A DNA stretch of 64,000 nucleotides from Muscardinus avellanarius (GCA_963383645.1 OY726572.1:73123002-73187001), one strand, 5' to 3'. Numbered from the stretch's first letter, positions 47,009-58,545 are shown. Notes: generated by a model not told the origin, from the sequence alone. Made by a program: numbers and translations.

Positions 47009-47927
47009 CTCTATGGATATTTAAAAAAGTAGCTTTTCATCGATAACACTATTTAGGTACGAAAGCTTTGGTTAGTGTCATATTCTCTCTGTAGCCTCAC
47101 AAGTTTAGTTAAGCCATGTCACGTCCTCCATTTTTGTACGACATAGCCGTCCAAAGTCAGCTTCAGTCTTGTGGAAAGATTCTACATTTTTTATGTCTGC
47201 ACCAATTTACACATCACCTTATTGTGGATGGGGTCTGATTCTTCTTCTGAGACTTCTAAGGAGGAATCAATCACACTGTCAACTCTTCCTTCTATTCCTA
47301 TGGGTAGAAGGACCAGACCTGGCTGAAGGAGGAAAAAAATTTCCTAGAAAAGCTCGCTAAAATCACTTTAAAAATAACAAACATAAATACATTTGTAGCT
47401 GTTAATAACTGAAGAAGAAGCATATAATCTCTCCAAATTAAGTCAAATTGAATACTCATGCGTATATTAATTGTGGGGCTGTGTCACCTGAGGATATGTC
47501 GGAATGAAGAACTCAAATTACATCCACTACAATCTCAGATGTTGGAGTCCCAAAGAATAAGGTCAGAAATCAAGATGTGCCTTTGAAACCAGGTGTCAAG
47601 CAGGCTCTTAGTGTTCAAAATATAATCACATTCTTTTTATAACATAATCACATAAGTGACCTCTATGTCACTTTTGACATAGTCTCTTTGTCAGAATCTA
47701 GAGTCACCAGGTCAGGAGGATCTGAATACCAGTGTATGGAGATTATGGTATGGAAAGCAGCCATTCATCAATTTGATGAATGTTTATTTCCAATTTCTTT
47801 CTATTCAGAGCAATCCACTATGAACATTTGTATGCGTTTTTGTGTGGGCATTTGTTTTCATTCCTAATTGGTAGATCCCTAGGAATAGAATTGCTGAGTT
47901 GTATAGGTCCCTTTAGCTTAACTTTTT

Positions 47928-47991
47928 TGGGGGGCAGTACTGGGGTTCTTGGAAACCCTTCTTCCTCTGGGCTACACTCCCAGAACTATTA

Positions 47992-48053
<62 letters not shown>

Positions 48054-48270
48054 ATGCATATATACGTATATACGTATATATGTCCATATATGTACATATA
48101 TATATATTTACATATATATATATATATATATATGCACACACGCACACACACATACATATATTTTAAAAATTTGGAAACAGGGTCTCTAAAGCCAGCGAGG
48201 CTTAAGCAGGGATTACAAAAATAATTCTGTGCAGGGATTACAAGGGTGCACCACCACCACCACGCCCGGC
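47928..48270 (-). mobile_element. SINE B1-dID type split by an AT/CA microsatellite
   Basis: GCAGTACTGGGGTTCTTGG and GGGCTACACTCCCAG on the left, GGAAACAGGGTCTC..CACCACGCCCGGCT on the right. Between them about 170 bases of (TA)n, TACGTATA and (CA)n (47988-48160) have grown from the central A-rich linker. Confidence 0.85.
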
Positions 48271-48445
48271 TCTATGCTTAACATTTTTAAAAACTGTTAA
48301 GTTGTTTTCCAAATCAGTTGTTTTCTTGTACTCTTGACACCAGCTATGTGAGAGGATTGCAATTTCTCTACATCCTCATAAATGATCTCTTTTCCTGATT
48401 TTAGTTGTACTACTGAGGGGCTCAAACACTCTCATTTTATTTTGG

Positions 48446-48451
<6 letters not shown>

Positions 48452-48490
<39 letters not shown>

Positions 48491-48675
48491 GTGGTACTGG
48501 GGTTCCTGGAAGCCCTTCTATCTCCGGGCTACACTCCCAGACCTATTTTTACATTTTTTATTTGGAAACAGGGTCTCCTAAGCCAGCACGGGCGGCTAGC
48601 TTCGAACCTGCGCGATCCTCCTGTCTCTGCCTCCCAAGCGCGGGGATTACAAATGTGCGCCACCACGCCCGGCAG
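48452..48675 (-). mobile_element. SINE B1-dID type, well preserved
   Basis: Poly-T of about 38, GGTGGTACTGGGGTTCCTGG to GCCACCACGCCCGGC, with several intact CpGs, so probably young. Confidence 0.9.
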
Positions 48676-48814
48676 CCATTTTGTGATGTCTAATGATACT
48701 GAGCATCATTCATGTCATTTTAGGCTATTGCACATCTTTAGAGAAATGTATATTTAGAATTTTTATTGGGTATTTGTCTCCTAGTATTGAGTTATAAGAT
48801 AGGTAGGTAGATAC

Positions 48815-48852
48815 TAATGATAGATAGATAGATAGATATAGATGATAGATAA
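48815..48852. repeat. (GATA)n tract
   Basis: ATAGATAGATAGATAGATA with interruptions. Confidence 0.8.
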
Positions 48853-50412
48853 GGATAAATGAATAAGATAGACATGTAGAATCTGATAGTTCAGCCCCTT
48901 GTCATATATATGATTTACAAACATATTCTAACATTCTGTAAATTGTCTTTCTTTTTAATAATTGTGTCACTTTAAGCACAAATTTTTAAATTTTTGATGA
49001 AGAAACATAGTATACATATATTTCTTGGTCTGTATGTTTGATGCCATAACTAAAAAAACTTTTGCCCAATACAAAATCAAAGTTAATTGTATGCTTTCTT
49101 CTGAGTGTTTGATAAATTTAGCTTTTAAATAAAAGTCTATGAAGCATGTTAAATTAATTTCTATGTACAGTGTAAAAAGTAGGACCAAACTCATTGTTTA
49201 GCACCTAGATATACAGTTGACCCAGCACCATTCTTGCTAAAAAATATTTTTCCCCATTGAATTACCAGGACACAATGATAAAAAAAAATACAAACTCTAA
49301 ATACAAGATTATTTCTGAGCTCTGAATATTATACTTCTGATATGTGTTTATCTCTATGCTAGTTCTCCACAATCTTAGTTACAGTAGTTTTATAGTGAGT
49401 TTTGTAATCTGGAAGTTAAAGTCCTCCAACATTATTCTTTATCAAAAGTATTTTATATTTTGGCTATTCTAGCTCAATGTTGTTTTAGCTACTCTGAACT
49501 TCCATATGCATTTTAATATAATTTGTCAATTTCTGCAAAAGGGACAGCTGGAACTTTGATGGGGATTGGGATACTTCTGTAGATCAATCTGGAGCCTATT
49601 TCCACCTTTATGTCAGGTCTTCAGATCTATGAACATGATATATCTCTCTATTAGCTATTTTCTAATTTCATATAACAGTGTTTGATAACTTCCCATGTAC
49701 ATGGTTTGTACTTCTTTTTAAAAATGGATACTCCCAAATTTTATTCATTTTGATGTTTTTGCAATGAAATCCTTTTCCTGATGTCATTTAAATTTTTTTC
49801 ATTGCTAGCAGATGGTTCATTCTAGAGAATGTTTCTTGATTGCTTGAGAAGAATATGTGATTAGCTGGTGTGGGGTGAAAGATTCCATAGAGTTTTTTGC
49901 TGTATGGTTGATTTGCAATTTGTATTTACAAATGTTTTACATCCTTTTTGATCTATGTGTTGTATTCATTATCAAAAGTGGTCTATTGGAGTCTATGACT
50001 ACTATAATTGAATTACCTATTTCTCCCTTAAATTGTATCAGATTTTGCCTCATGTAGGACTCTTTGTTGCATGGATGTAAGTATATAATTATTATATCTT
50101 TTAGAAGCATTAATCATTTCATCATAACATAATTGCTTCTCTTTTTCTCTAGTAACCTTTGTTTCAAAGTCTAATATGTCTTATATTAATACAGAATATT
50201 CAGCATTCTATAGTTGCTATTTATGTGATGTATCTTTCCCATCCTTTTGTATTTTTTAATATAAGTCATGTCTCCTATGAATACATGTGTATGTAAAATG
50301 GGTCTCATTTTTTGTTGTTGTTGTTATAATTCAAAAACTGACAATATGTGCCCTTTTATTAGATTGTTTTACCAAATCTCATTTAATCCTATTGTTGATA
50401 CAGTTGGTATTT

Positions 50413-50720
50413 GGGGCTAAATTATGTCCTTTAAAAATTAATTTGTTAGCCGGGCGTAGTGGCGCATGCTTGTAATCCCTGTGCTTGGGAGGCAGGACAG
50501 GAGGACCGTGCTGGTTTGAAGCCAGTCATGCTGGCTTAAGAGACCCTGTTTCCAAATAAAAATATATATAAAAAAATAGGTCTCGGAGTGTAGCCCGGAG
50601 GTAGAGGGGTTTCCAGGAACCCCAGTACCACCCAAAAAACTTAATTTGTTAAAATTACAACCCTCAATACTTCAGAATTTGACTATATTTGGAGACAATA
50701 ACTTTAAAGAGGTAACATAT
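50413..50720 (+). repeat. Ancient interspersed repeat split by a SINE
   Basis: GGGGCTAAATTATGTCC..AATTTGTTA before, and AAAATTACAACCCTCAATAC..TTTGGAGACAATAAC after, the SINE at 50449-50640 form one old repeat; TTAATTTGTTA is duplicated at the SINE edges. Confidence 0.5.
50449..50640 (+). mobile_element. SINE B1-dID type, well preserved
   Basis: GCCGGGCGTAGTGGCGCATG start; GTGTAGCCCGGAGGTAGAGG second half; ends AACCCCAGTACCACCC. This copy shows the dimeric structure most clearly. Confidence 0.92.
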
Positions 50721-50766
50721 TCCTGAATATTTTACCTAATTTATCACATATTAATTAATTAATTTA

Positions 50767-50768
<2 letters not shown>

Positions 50769-50813
<45 letters not shown>

Positions 50814-51006
50814 GGGGGTGGAACCCAGAGGCTTTCTACCTCTGGGCTATACTCCCAGACCTTTTTTATATTTTATTTGGAAACAGGGTCTCACTAAGTT
50901 GCTGAGAGCCTCACTAAGCAGCTGAGGCTGGCTTCGAACCCGTGTGATCCTCCTGTCTCAGCCTCCCAAGCGCGGGGATTACAAGCATGCACCACCACGC
51001 CCGGCT
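50769..51006 (-). mobile_element. (GT)n tail plus SINE B1-dID type
   Basis: (GT)n at 50769-50808 then TACTGGGGGTGGAACCCAGA to ACCACGCCCGGCT. Target duplication AATTAATTTATTT at both sides. Confidence 0.9.
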
Positions 51007-51519
51007 AATTAATTTATTTAAGGAATGCCACTTAGCAAACTTTGATGACATCCAAGTCTTTCCACTACCAATTCATTCAGCACTCTTGACCCGACAATTA
51101 TTCCTAAATTATTACTTCAGCTATGGTTTTAACTTGCTTAACTGAGTGCAGATTATGGCTTCCTTAGAATTCAAGTATGTGAACACCACTAGAGCACCAA
51201 ACAAAACCACTAGAACCAAAGCACTGGATCACCATTAGAGCATCCCAGCCATCCACAAACAATAACATAATAAGTCCTCTCAATCACAGTGAGTCCATGA
51301 AAATATATGGGCTGTAGGTGAAAGCTTCATGTTCTTAAGCTCATCACAAGCAAGTGCATAACAGGTTTATAAGCCGACATGCATATTGTGTAGGTGGAGT
51401 TTTAAAAGCAGGTAGGCCAAATCAAGATGTAGAGTGTTCCAACCACTTCCATCCCAACCCCTGAAACACTGGCAGTGGACTTAGTGGATACAAAAGACAG
51501 CACAACAGGGGAAAACAGG

Positions 51520-51525
51520 TTTATT
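51520..51525 (-). terminator. REG1: Polyadenylation signal of REG1
   Basis: AATAAA on the minus strand, about 125 bases after the REG1 stop codon; the transcript end is expected near 51500. Confidence 0.8.
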
Positions 51526-51650
51526 TCCATTGTATTAGGGCTCCAGATCTTGGGGTAGGTAACGATACTGAAGTTCAGTGGGGCAGGAGAGGCCTTGCTT
51601 GGGTTGGAGAGATGGTCCATTCTCATTTCAGGACCAGTTTTGAGGTATCT

Positions 51651-51718
51651 TTAGCCTTTAAACTTGCAAACAAAGGAGAACTTGGCCTGACAATTGTCAT
51701 CCTTCCATTGCTTGAATC
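51651..51718 (-). CDS. REG1: REG1 exon 6: C-terminal exon and stop
   Basis: 68 coding nt encode Gly145 to Gly166, ending SFVCKFKG then TAA (51653-51651). Confidence 0.94.
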
Positions 51719-53989
51719 CTACAAGCCAATGAGAAGAGTCAGATTGAGGGAATCTAAATGATTGACCCCCTCCTGGCTCTAGGACTGAGAACAAGAAACA
51801 AAGGGAAACATTCTCCCATTTCTTGGGTGAAGAGCTGTTTTTGCCCTCTTCACATCCCCAGATCTATTCCCAGAGTTAAGTAGGAAAGGATGGTGACAAG
51901 TGTGGGTTTCTCAGCCTCTTACCTGAGCTTGAAGTCAGACTTGCACAGTAACCACAGTTGGTAGTCTTTGGGAATCCAGAGGCCCAGGATTTGTAGGAGA
52001 ACAAGGACCCACTGCTCCAGTGCCAGCGGCGATTCTAAAAGGCAGGGGCCAGAATAGGGACAGAGGTCAGACAGAAAGAGATAGAAACACCTAGCATATG
52101 TTCACTCAGAAACAGGCCAAGATATATGATGAAGATAAACTCAATGTCCCCACCTTTATCCCCACCCCCAAATATCATATTGCTGTTGTTTTATTCACTT
52201 TTGCTCTAAGCTTTTTCCCTTATAGGAATGTTGAACTCCTCACTCTATTCCACCAAACAGTAAGTGTTCTCAATTTTATAGGGCCCTATATTACAGAAAA
52301 TCATTCTAATTTTTTTCCTTTTTGAGATGCACAGCCCTTATAATCCAGTATACTACTGGATATTACTATCTCATTTGGTATAAGGCCCGTTTCCCCAAAA
52401 GCCAGCAGTAGCTCCTTCTCTACTCATCCCTTTCTTTACATAGTCTGCAAAGAGAAATATGCTAACATAGAGAATAATAAAATAGGTAAGAGGTGACACA
52501 CAAAAATGCTTGTTGGAGGTAGACAGAATGATGGCATCCATGAATGCCTGGAAAACCTGAAAATGGAGGCTTCATCTCTCTCTCCAAAAACCTATAGTGA
52601 ACTTCACACCCCTTGTGTTATAGAAGCTATAGACAGGCTGCTTTTATGTGGAAATTCTAAGAGCTGGTTCTTGAGGTGTCATGCCTAGTTCTCCCACTTT
52701 CCTTTCAAACCTGATCATTAGGTGATAGAAGAGATTGCAGACCGACCTGCTTGGGGTCATGGAGTCCAATCCACACATTGGTGTCTGAAGTACCACTCTC
52801 CTTAATCAGAGAGGCTACGAAGCTGCCCTCAGCCTGGCTGATAATAGATACCAGATAACCTGAATGCATGTTCTGGCATAAGAGCTGTGGGGAAAAGAAA
52901 ATGGAACACTCATTAGAGAAAAAAATAATTGAGCAATACATTGGGTCCTCCTGAGAGGACCTGGCACATCTTTTGAGAGATGTGGCAGAAAAAGAACAGC
53001 ACAGAAAATGTTCCTGATAATGTTGTCACTCTCCAGCAGCAACCCATGCTGGGAAAGTAGAGAAGGAACAGGCAAAGCAGAGGAAAGAGATTTGGGCTGG
53101 TGATGGATGGGATAAGTAAGTGATCCTTCTGATTCCATTAAAGCCACAGAAGGCACCAGAAAATGGTGAAGGCCTCTAACCACGTTCCCCCTTCCCCCCA
53201 CATGGCTTTCCTCACATACGTCTGCATCAGACCAGGTCAAATGGTCTTGGTAAAAGTAGTAGCAGTAGGAGCCATAGGCATTCGTGCCTTCTGGGCATCT
53301 GTTCCGGGCAGAGGGCAGATCTGTCTCAACCTCCTGGCCTGGGAAAGGAAAGGTAATTACAGAAGAATCATAGGGCAGGGCAAAGGCTGGAAGATGGGGT
53401 AGGAGTTTCCCGGGTTCCTTTAAAAGAATATAAAGACACTATGGGCTTGGAGTCATTGCTGGCTTTTGCCTTCCTGCATTATTGCCCTTTAGTCTCTCTG
53501 AGGCTTCATTGCCTCAAGATAAGACCTCAAAATGAACTGGGTGATAACGTTCCCCCCCTTCTTTTCTTGTGCTCTGACTTTGATCTTTTTCAAGCCTCTC
53601 TTGGCTTGCCCTGTAAAAGATTCTTCTCAGTTCTGCATGTATTTCGGGACTCTCTACATAGGAACCTACTAGCAGATCTAGATATAATCTGATGAATTAA
53701 CTCCAGCCACAAGGATCATAGACAAAGTACAGTTTTAAATTCTATCCAAGACTCCCTAATATGGTTATGGTGAGGATATCTTTGAATGGGATTAGAGCAG
53801 CAATAACAAATATGGATAAAACACCCATGATTTTAACTGCATTTTCCCAAGTAGATCAATATGCACTGGGATCAAGGGAAGGCTTGAGGTCTAGGCTGGG
53901 GGGGAACCTGGCATGAATCGCTCACCTTGGCTTAGAGACAGGAACATCAGGCATGATATCAGCATCAAGCACGAGTTGTCCTGAGCCAT
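51651..53989 (-). CDS. REG1: REG1 (lithostathine-type) secreted C-type lectin, complete, 5 coding exons
   Basis: On the minus strand the coding exons are 53989-53926, 53338-53220, 52884-52747, 52034-51923 and 51718-51651. They sum to 501 nt, 166 residues plus stop, the same length as human REG1A. Residues 1-22 are a signal peptide. Gln23 starts the mature chain, with the trypsin-sensitive segment ending at Arg33. Family cysteines are 36, 47, 64, 137, 154 and 162; WIGLHDPK is at 99-106, followed by NRRWHWSSGS at 108-117, a REG1 hallmark. There is no EPN motif, as expected for REG1. REG1 is made by pancreatic acinar cells and regenerating gut epithelium. Two oddities: an extra cysteine at 134 next to Cys137, and Asn instead of Ile after Arg33. 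Whether this is the REG1A or REG1B counterpart cannot be told by eye; the minus orientation matches human REG1B. Confidence 0.94.
51923..52034 (-). CDS. REG1: REG1 exon 5: NRRWHWSSGS loop, extra cysteine
   Basis: 112 nt encode residues 108 to the first base of codon 145. Codon 134 reads TGT (Cys), giving the segment NCGYC where human REG1 has NPGYC. Confidence 0.93.
52747..52884 (-). CDS. REG1: REG1 exon 4: lectin core with WIGLHDPK
   Basis: 138 nt in phase 0 encode residues 62-107, from LLCQNMHSG to HDPKQ. The donor is GTCGGTC, which is GT but otherwise a weak match to consensus. Confidence 0.93.
53220..53338 (-). CDS. REG1: REG1 exon 3: activation peptide and start of lectin domain
   Basis: 119 nt encode residues 22-61. 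It holds the Arg33-Asn34 junction, Cys36 and Cys47, and the aromatic run YCYYFYQD at 46-53. The donor is GTATGTG. Confidence 0.93.
53926..53989 (-). CDS. REG1: REG1 exon 2: start codon and signal peptide
   Basis: 64 coding nt, beginning MAQDNSC as in REG1 proteins and ending in phase 1 at a GTGAGCG donor. The leader before the ATG (TTAAGCAAGAGAC) resembles the known REG1 exon 2 leader; the acceptor is probably at about 54034. Confidence 0.92.
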
Positions 53990-54328
53990 GCTGAGAAACC
54001 GTCTCTTGCTTAAGGAGCAAGTCAACAATCTGTACTAAAGAACACACAGAAGAGGGCTCTAAAGGTAGAGAACAGAGCACCTACTGTCTTGGAGCCTCCT
54101 GCCTCTGAATTCTTGAAAGCAAGCAGATCCTCCAAGTCACCCAAACCCTCAAATATTTTTCCTGAGAGTTTGGGCATTTTACGGATCCACTATCTCAAGG
54201 CAACTTCAACTGGTGCTGAAGCTTCCTGTACTTCTAGGACGTTGGCACAGAAACCACCCTGTATCTTTTCCAAGATATAAAGGGAACATCTCATGTCAGA
54301 GGTGTTCTCCTTCTGTAGTGGCACTTAC

Positions 54329-54352
54329 CTGCTGGCAGAGTCTGAGGTGTCT
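54329..54352 (-). other. REG1: REG1 exon 1 (5'UTR, non-coding)
   Basis: On the minus strand this exon ends in CTGCCAGCAG followed by the donor GTAAGTG. It lies about 25 bases downstream of the TATA box; its 5' end is estimated. Confidence 0.7.
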
Positions 54353-54374
54353 TGTTATGCAGGTAGTGGTAGGT

Positions 54375-54385
54375 CTTTTATAATA
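54375..54385 (-). promoter_or_regulatory. REG1: TATA box of REG1
   Basis: Minus-strand TATTATAAAAG sits about 50 bases upstream of the exon 1 donor. The flank above it (to about 54800) has a diverged second copy at 45735-46090. Confidence 0.82.
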
Positions 54386-54449
54386 TGATCAGATAGAAAG
54401 GCCCTAGTATTTGAGCAAGAGGGAGGGGCAAGGAATGTATCAGATGCCT

Positions 54450-54800
54450 ACACAGGTGCTGACACACAGAAATCCTGGCACTTGGGTAACCTCTTTCTGG
54501 CACTCTCTGGGAATGAACACATATGAGGTGCTTTTCCCATAAACAGGTTAGCAAATTTCCCAAATCAAGGGCAGTCTTTGCCCTTCCCAAGAAGCAACCA
54601 GATGCCCAGTTCCCACACCCTGATCAACCTGGGCAGGTGTATAAAGACCTTGTAAAAATCAGGACCACTAATGGTGGTGTGGTGGTGGCAGGTAGAGGGG
54701 TAGAGAGTATGTGAAGATCAGGTCAATGTGTGGGACCCAAGGACAGGAGAGGCAGCAGGACAAGATGGGAAACAACCCTGTTTGGGACAGTGGGGAAAGT
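54450..54800 (-). repeat. REG1-proximal copy of the duplicated 5' flank
   Basis: Lies 65 to 415 bases upstream of the REG1 TATA box and matches the orphan block at 45735-46090. Probably contains distal promoter elements. Confidence 0.7.
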
Positions 54801-55989
54801 ATTTTAAAATTCAGAAAACCTAGTTGACTTGTCAAGCACCATACCATGCAAGAAAAGGGGTTATAACTCAACTATTCTCTCTTCTAGTCTTTTTCCCCCT
54901 CTCTTTTCCTCTTCTTCTTTTTAATATTGTCTTCTTGGTTCTGTCTCTGAGCATGACCCATCTGAAGATTGCTGCTTGAGACACACTTTGCCAGCCCTCC
55001 TCCACATCTGTTTTCTGACCAGCCCTCTGCCTCTGTGGCCCTGATATGATCTTCCTGTGTGCTCAGATCACACAGTTGAATTATGACCATCTCACAAGTA
55101 GCTTGAAAGCCCATGTTCTTCTTCTTCTGTTGAGCACATCTTAAGACCAACCCTGTACAAAAGTGCCTTCAGATACCTTCATAGGCTCTCTCTATTTACA
55201 ACTGCTGGCCTGTCCTTAGATTCTTCCATCTAGTAGAATTTCCTACTGATTCTTGGCACAAAGCTGTTTCCACCTTCAAAGTCATCAATGGGACCATAAA
55301 TCCTTTTTCTACTTTAAGTTTCTTGACTCCCATGTATGTTACCAGTTAAAGAAGATCCTCTGATTTTAAATGGTTCATGTGATTACGTTGGACCCATGCT
55401 AAAATTATTGACTCTAAGATAACTGTTTGGAGACATTAATTACATCCTCGAGAATCCTTTTTTCCATATAACATAGCATGATTTAGGACCTTATATCTCA
55501 TCATGTTTTTAGGTTCTGTCCACGCTCAAAAACATCAGTATTATATCTTTTAAAATCTGGGTGTGTCGGCACATTCTTGGATCCCCTTGAAAGGCTGAGT
55601 ATGACAAGTTTGAGACCTTAATCAGCAACATAGTGAGACCTTGTTTCAAAGTAAAAGATAATAATAATAAAACAGAACTAGGGTTTAGCTCAGAGGTAGA
55701 ATGGCCATGAGTTCAATTCTTAGTACAAAAAAAAAAAATAATGACCAAGTCATTGGAAGTTATTAAAACTTAGCCTAGCACAGATTTTTTTTGCCACTCA
55801 TGCTTCCCTGAGATGAAATTCATTCAAACTTGTAATAATGGAAACAAATATGCTATTTCCAATGTGAAAGAATCCCCAAGCCTTGAGACATGAGAAGTTT
55901 CTTCTGTGACTTAGCATATCCTGACAGGAGTGAGGTGACTGGGAAGATGTGCAGGAGGAGCTGCCTAGGGTCCCACAGCCGACAGATGC

Positions 55990-56024
<35 letters not shown>

Positions 56025-56775
56025 AAGGTGCATGTATTTTTGTGGAAGGAAAGTATAATGAAAACAGGAATAGAAATTAAGAGAATGACCAAATTCCTTT
56101 GATTAAGATTATTTTCTTCAATGTATTGCAAGAGTTAGTTACTTAATTTTATGAAGGCTCTGAGATTTTACCCTACTCGCAAACTAAATTAGTCTTCCTA
56201 AGTTTCACTGATGTTAATAGAAGACAAATGGGCCTTAGTAGTCACAGAGGGCAAGTTAGCATGAGTAGAAGCTTGTTGACCTTGGGTCCCTTAACCCTCA
56301 AGTCCACAGAGGGTAACAGATACCATCACATACAGTGGGTCACATTGTAGGGGAAGAATATCCTCTATAATTATGTTCTGAGAGCAGAGAAACCTTGAAT
56401 CACATATAATGAGAAGCAAGTAAGCCTGCTTTTTTTTTTTTTTTTCAAAAGGAAGCAACTTTTGAAAAGCATAGATGGAAATACTGTATCTACCGTGTAA
56501 GTCCACACACAGCTCAGCCCTTTGCTTTCAAGGGAGATTTCAGCTATTTTCAAAAGTTCTCCACTACACACATCCTCTTGAAAGATAGTCTGAATAAATG
56601 CTTCAGTGAGCCTGTTTGAAAGAAGTAAATAAATACTACATAAACGTGGAAAATTGCCTGGTGGCTCTTCTCTGAACATTCTCTTCTCTTTCAATAAGAC
56701 AAGAAGAGGGCTCTACCATTTGAGATTATCAATGAGACAATCATGAGACAAGGACTGATAATCATTGAGATTATC
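54801..56775. other. Upstream of REG1, no gene
   Basis: One old SINE and poly-A tracts (55992-56020). No plus-strand REG1 gene is present here. Confidence 0.5.
55556..55740 (+). mobile_element. SINE B1-dID type, old
   Basis: GGTGTGTCGGCACATTCTTG start, GTTTAGCTCAGAGGTAGAAT second half, poly-A end. Confidence 0.75.
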
Positions 56776-56780
56776 AATAA

Positions 56781-57451
56781 TGTTGTGGATGAAATATGTT
56801 TGGTGTGTGAGGGGAGAAGTAATTCCCCCACCACAACCACACAAACAAAAACAGAAAAACCGTGGATTCTTGTCCTAAGCTAAGAATAAATATGCAGAGC
56901 TTGGACAGTTGCTGAAGATTTAAAGAAGTTTATTAAAAAGATAGAAATACAGGATATAGTTTCAGCCCAGTGCCCCAGAGAGAGAGGGACACATGGGGGG
57001 CAATCCAAATGGAAATACCACAGAACTCCAGTTTACTAAGTGTTTTATCGTGACCAAGTCCACGGCAGGTCCTTTAATCTATAGATATGCTACCCTATCT
57101 CTAGCCCAGTCTCCAGCTGGATTTGGGGTGGGAGAGGGGAACAGTCCTGTCTCCAAATATAGGCCTGTATTTTTTGTTTCCCTCCCAAGATGTGTTAAAT
57201 TGTTTCTCTGGGGTCTGGGATTTTCTTCAGATTTCCCTTAGGCCATTTGTTTTTCCTTAGAAATGTAAAGAAACCTCTGCCCTGTCTCCGCTTTCTTCTT
57301 TTTCTTTTAGAAATGTAAATTACAAGTCCCTCCTTCCTGCCCTGCCATACTGGCTTTCTTAAGTATACAGGAGATATATTTTCACATTTGAAAATCTTTC
57401 CCAATACCGATCCATTAATACATTTTAAAACCTCTTCCCAATACTAGTACA
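56781..57451 (-). mobile_element. Solo LTR, family A copy 3 (minus strand)
   Basis: Reverse complement of the family: plus-strand text starts TGTTGTGGATG and ends ACTAGTACA, flanked by a perfect AATAA duplication (56776-56780 and 57452-57456). 671 bases; lies about 2.4 kb upstream of the REG1 promoter in the same orientation as REG1. Confidence 0.87.
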
Positions 57452-57484
57452 AATAAGATGTTTGTTTATTTCATTGCTTGGTTG

Positions 57485-57548
57485 GTTTATTGTGGTTTCG
57501 GGAGTTGATTTCAGGGCTTCTAGGCAATCACTCTACCACTAAGCTTAT
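57485..57548 (-). mobile_element. ID fragment
   Basis: TTGATTTCAGGGCTTCTAGG and CAATCACTCTACCACTAAGC resemble a reversed ID element. Confidence 0.55.
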
Positions 57549-57946
57549 GATGTTTAGAGAAAGATGATTTATATGGATTTAATGATCTGGGGAAATTGGT
57601 AGCAGAGAGCTACTGAGAATTTGAAAATCTTAAAAATGATTGAATTAAATAATGAATGTACATAAAGCTTTATAGAACTAGGAAACTTTTAGAAACCTTA
57701 TAATAAATTCTGAGTAACACTTAAGATATTTACAAGCATTTTTTGCAGACAGTACCTTCAGTTAACATTTTCCCAAACAGAATATGTCCTGATTTTTAAT
57801 TACCCCAACTCCACACAATATGTAGCTCTCTCTTGTTAATATAACATTCGTTAGCCATAGCTGTTAAAAACTTTTACATATGCATATATAAATCTCTATA
57901 TATCCTTTATTAAAGGAGAATCTTATTCTTAATATAATTTTATGTG

Positions 57947-58138
57947 GGCTACACAGTTCTGATGGCCCATACCTATAATCTTAGTCCTTGGGAGGCTGAG
58001 CCAGGAAGATCACGAGTTCAAGGATAGCCTCAGAAACCAATCCAGATTCAGCAACCCAGAAATAAACTGTTTGAAAACAAAATATAAAAAAGGCTGGAGG
58101 TGTGGCTTAGAGGTAGAATTCCTCTGGGTTCAATACCC

Positions 58139-58186
<48 letters not shown>

Positions 58187-58190
58187 ACGT
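57947..58190 (+). mobile_element. SINE B1-dID type with (CA)n tail
   Basis: GGGCTACACAGTTCTGATGG start, GGTGTGGCTTAGAGGTAGAA second half, then (AC)n at 58144-58188. Confidence 0.8.
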
Positions 58191-58289
58191 GAGCTCATTG
58201 TTTTTTTTTTTTGTTTGTTTGTTATTGAACACAGGGCTTTATTTTTAAAGTAAAGGCTCATATTATTTTAGAACTGGAAGGGGCTTTGA

Positions 58290-58545
58290 AGATTATTTTA
58301 TTTTATTTTTTTAATATTTTATTGGTACACTGTATTCATACATCATAATGGGTTAAAAACTTGTGTAGACATACATGCACACATTGCCCAGTTAGCCCCT
58401 ACCCAACCCCCACCCTATTCCCTCCCCATCCCTCCTTCCCATGCTTGGCTTAGTGGTTGACATCTAATTTTATAGCAATTTATCCAAAATTAACAATGAT
58501 AATCTCACATAACAGATTCATTTGTCTGATATCAAACTTTTTAAG
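58290..58545 (-). mobile_element. L1 3'UTR fragment
   Basis: Close relative of 28468-28700 (GGCTTAGTGGTTGACATCTA, CACATAACAGATTCATTTG). Reversed poly-A-like ATTTTATTTTATT at the left edge. Confidence 0.7.

Larger units (their letters stand above)
45188..47749. other. Intergenic around the orphan REG1 flank
   Basis: Besides the duplicated block (45735-46090), a MIR half and an ID element, nothing is recognised. No REG exon was found on either strand. Confidence 0.5.
47750..50440 (-). mobile_element. Long old L1 fragment, broken by SINEs and microsatellites
   Basis: The plus strand reads as reverse-complement L1 ORF2: GTCTTCAGATCTATGAACATG, GGTTCATTCTAGAGAATG, TTGCCCAATACAAAATCAAAG. Stops abound. 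SINEs at 47928-48268 and 48452-48674 and a GATA tract at 48815 interrupt it. It lies about 1 kb beyond the REG1 3' end. Confidence 0.72.

Noticed and set aside
52815..53240. 141-codon minus-strand frame overlapping REG1
   Set aside because: It only reads through parts of REG1 exons 3 and 4 and the intron between them; the spliced model explains it better.
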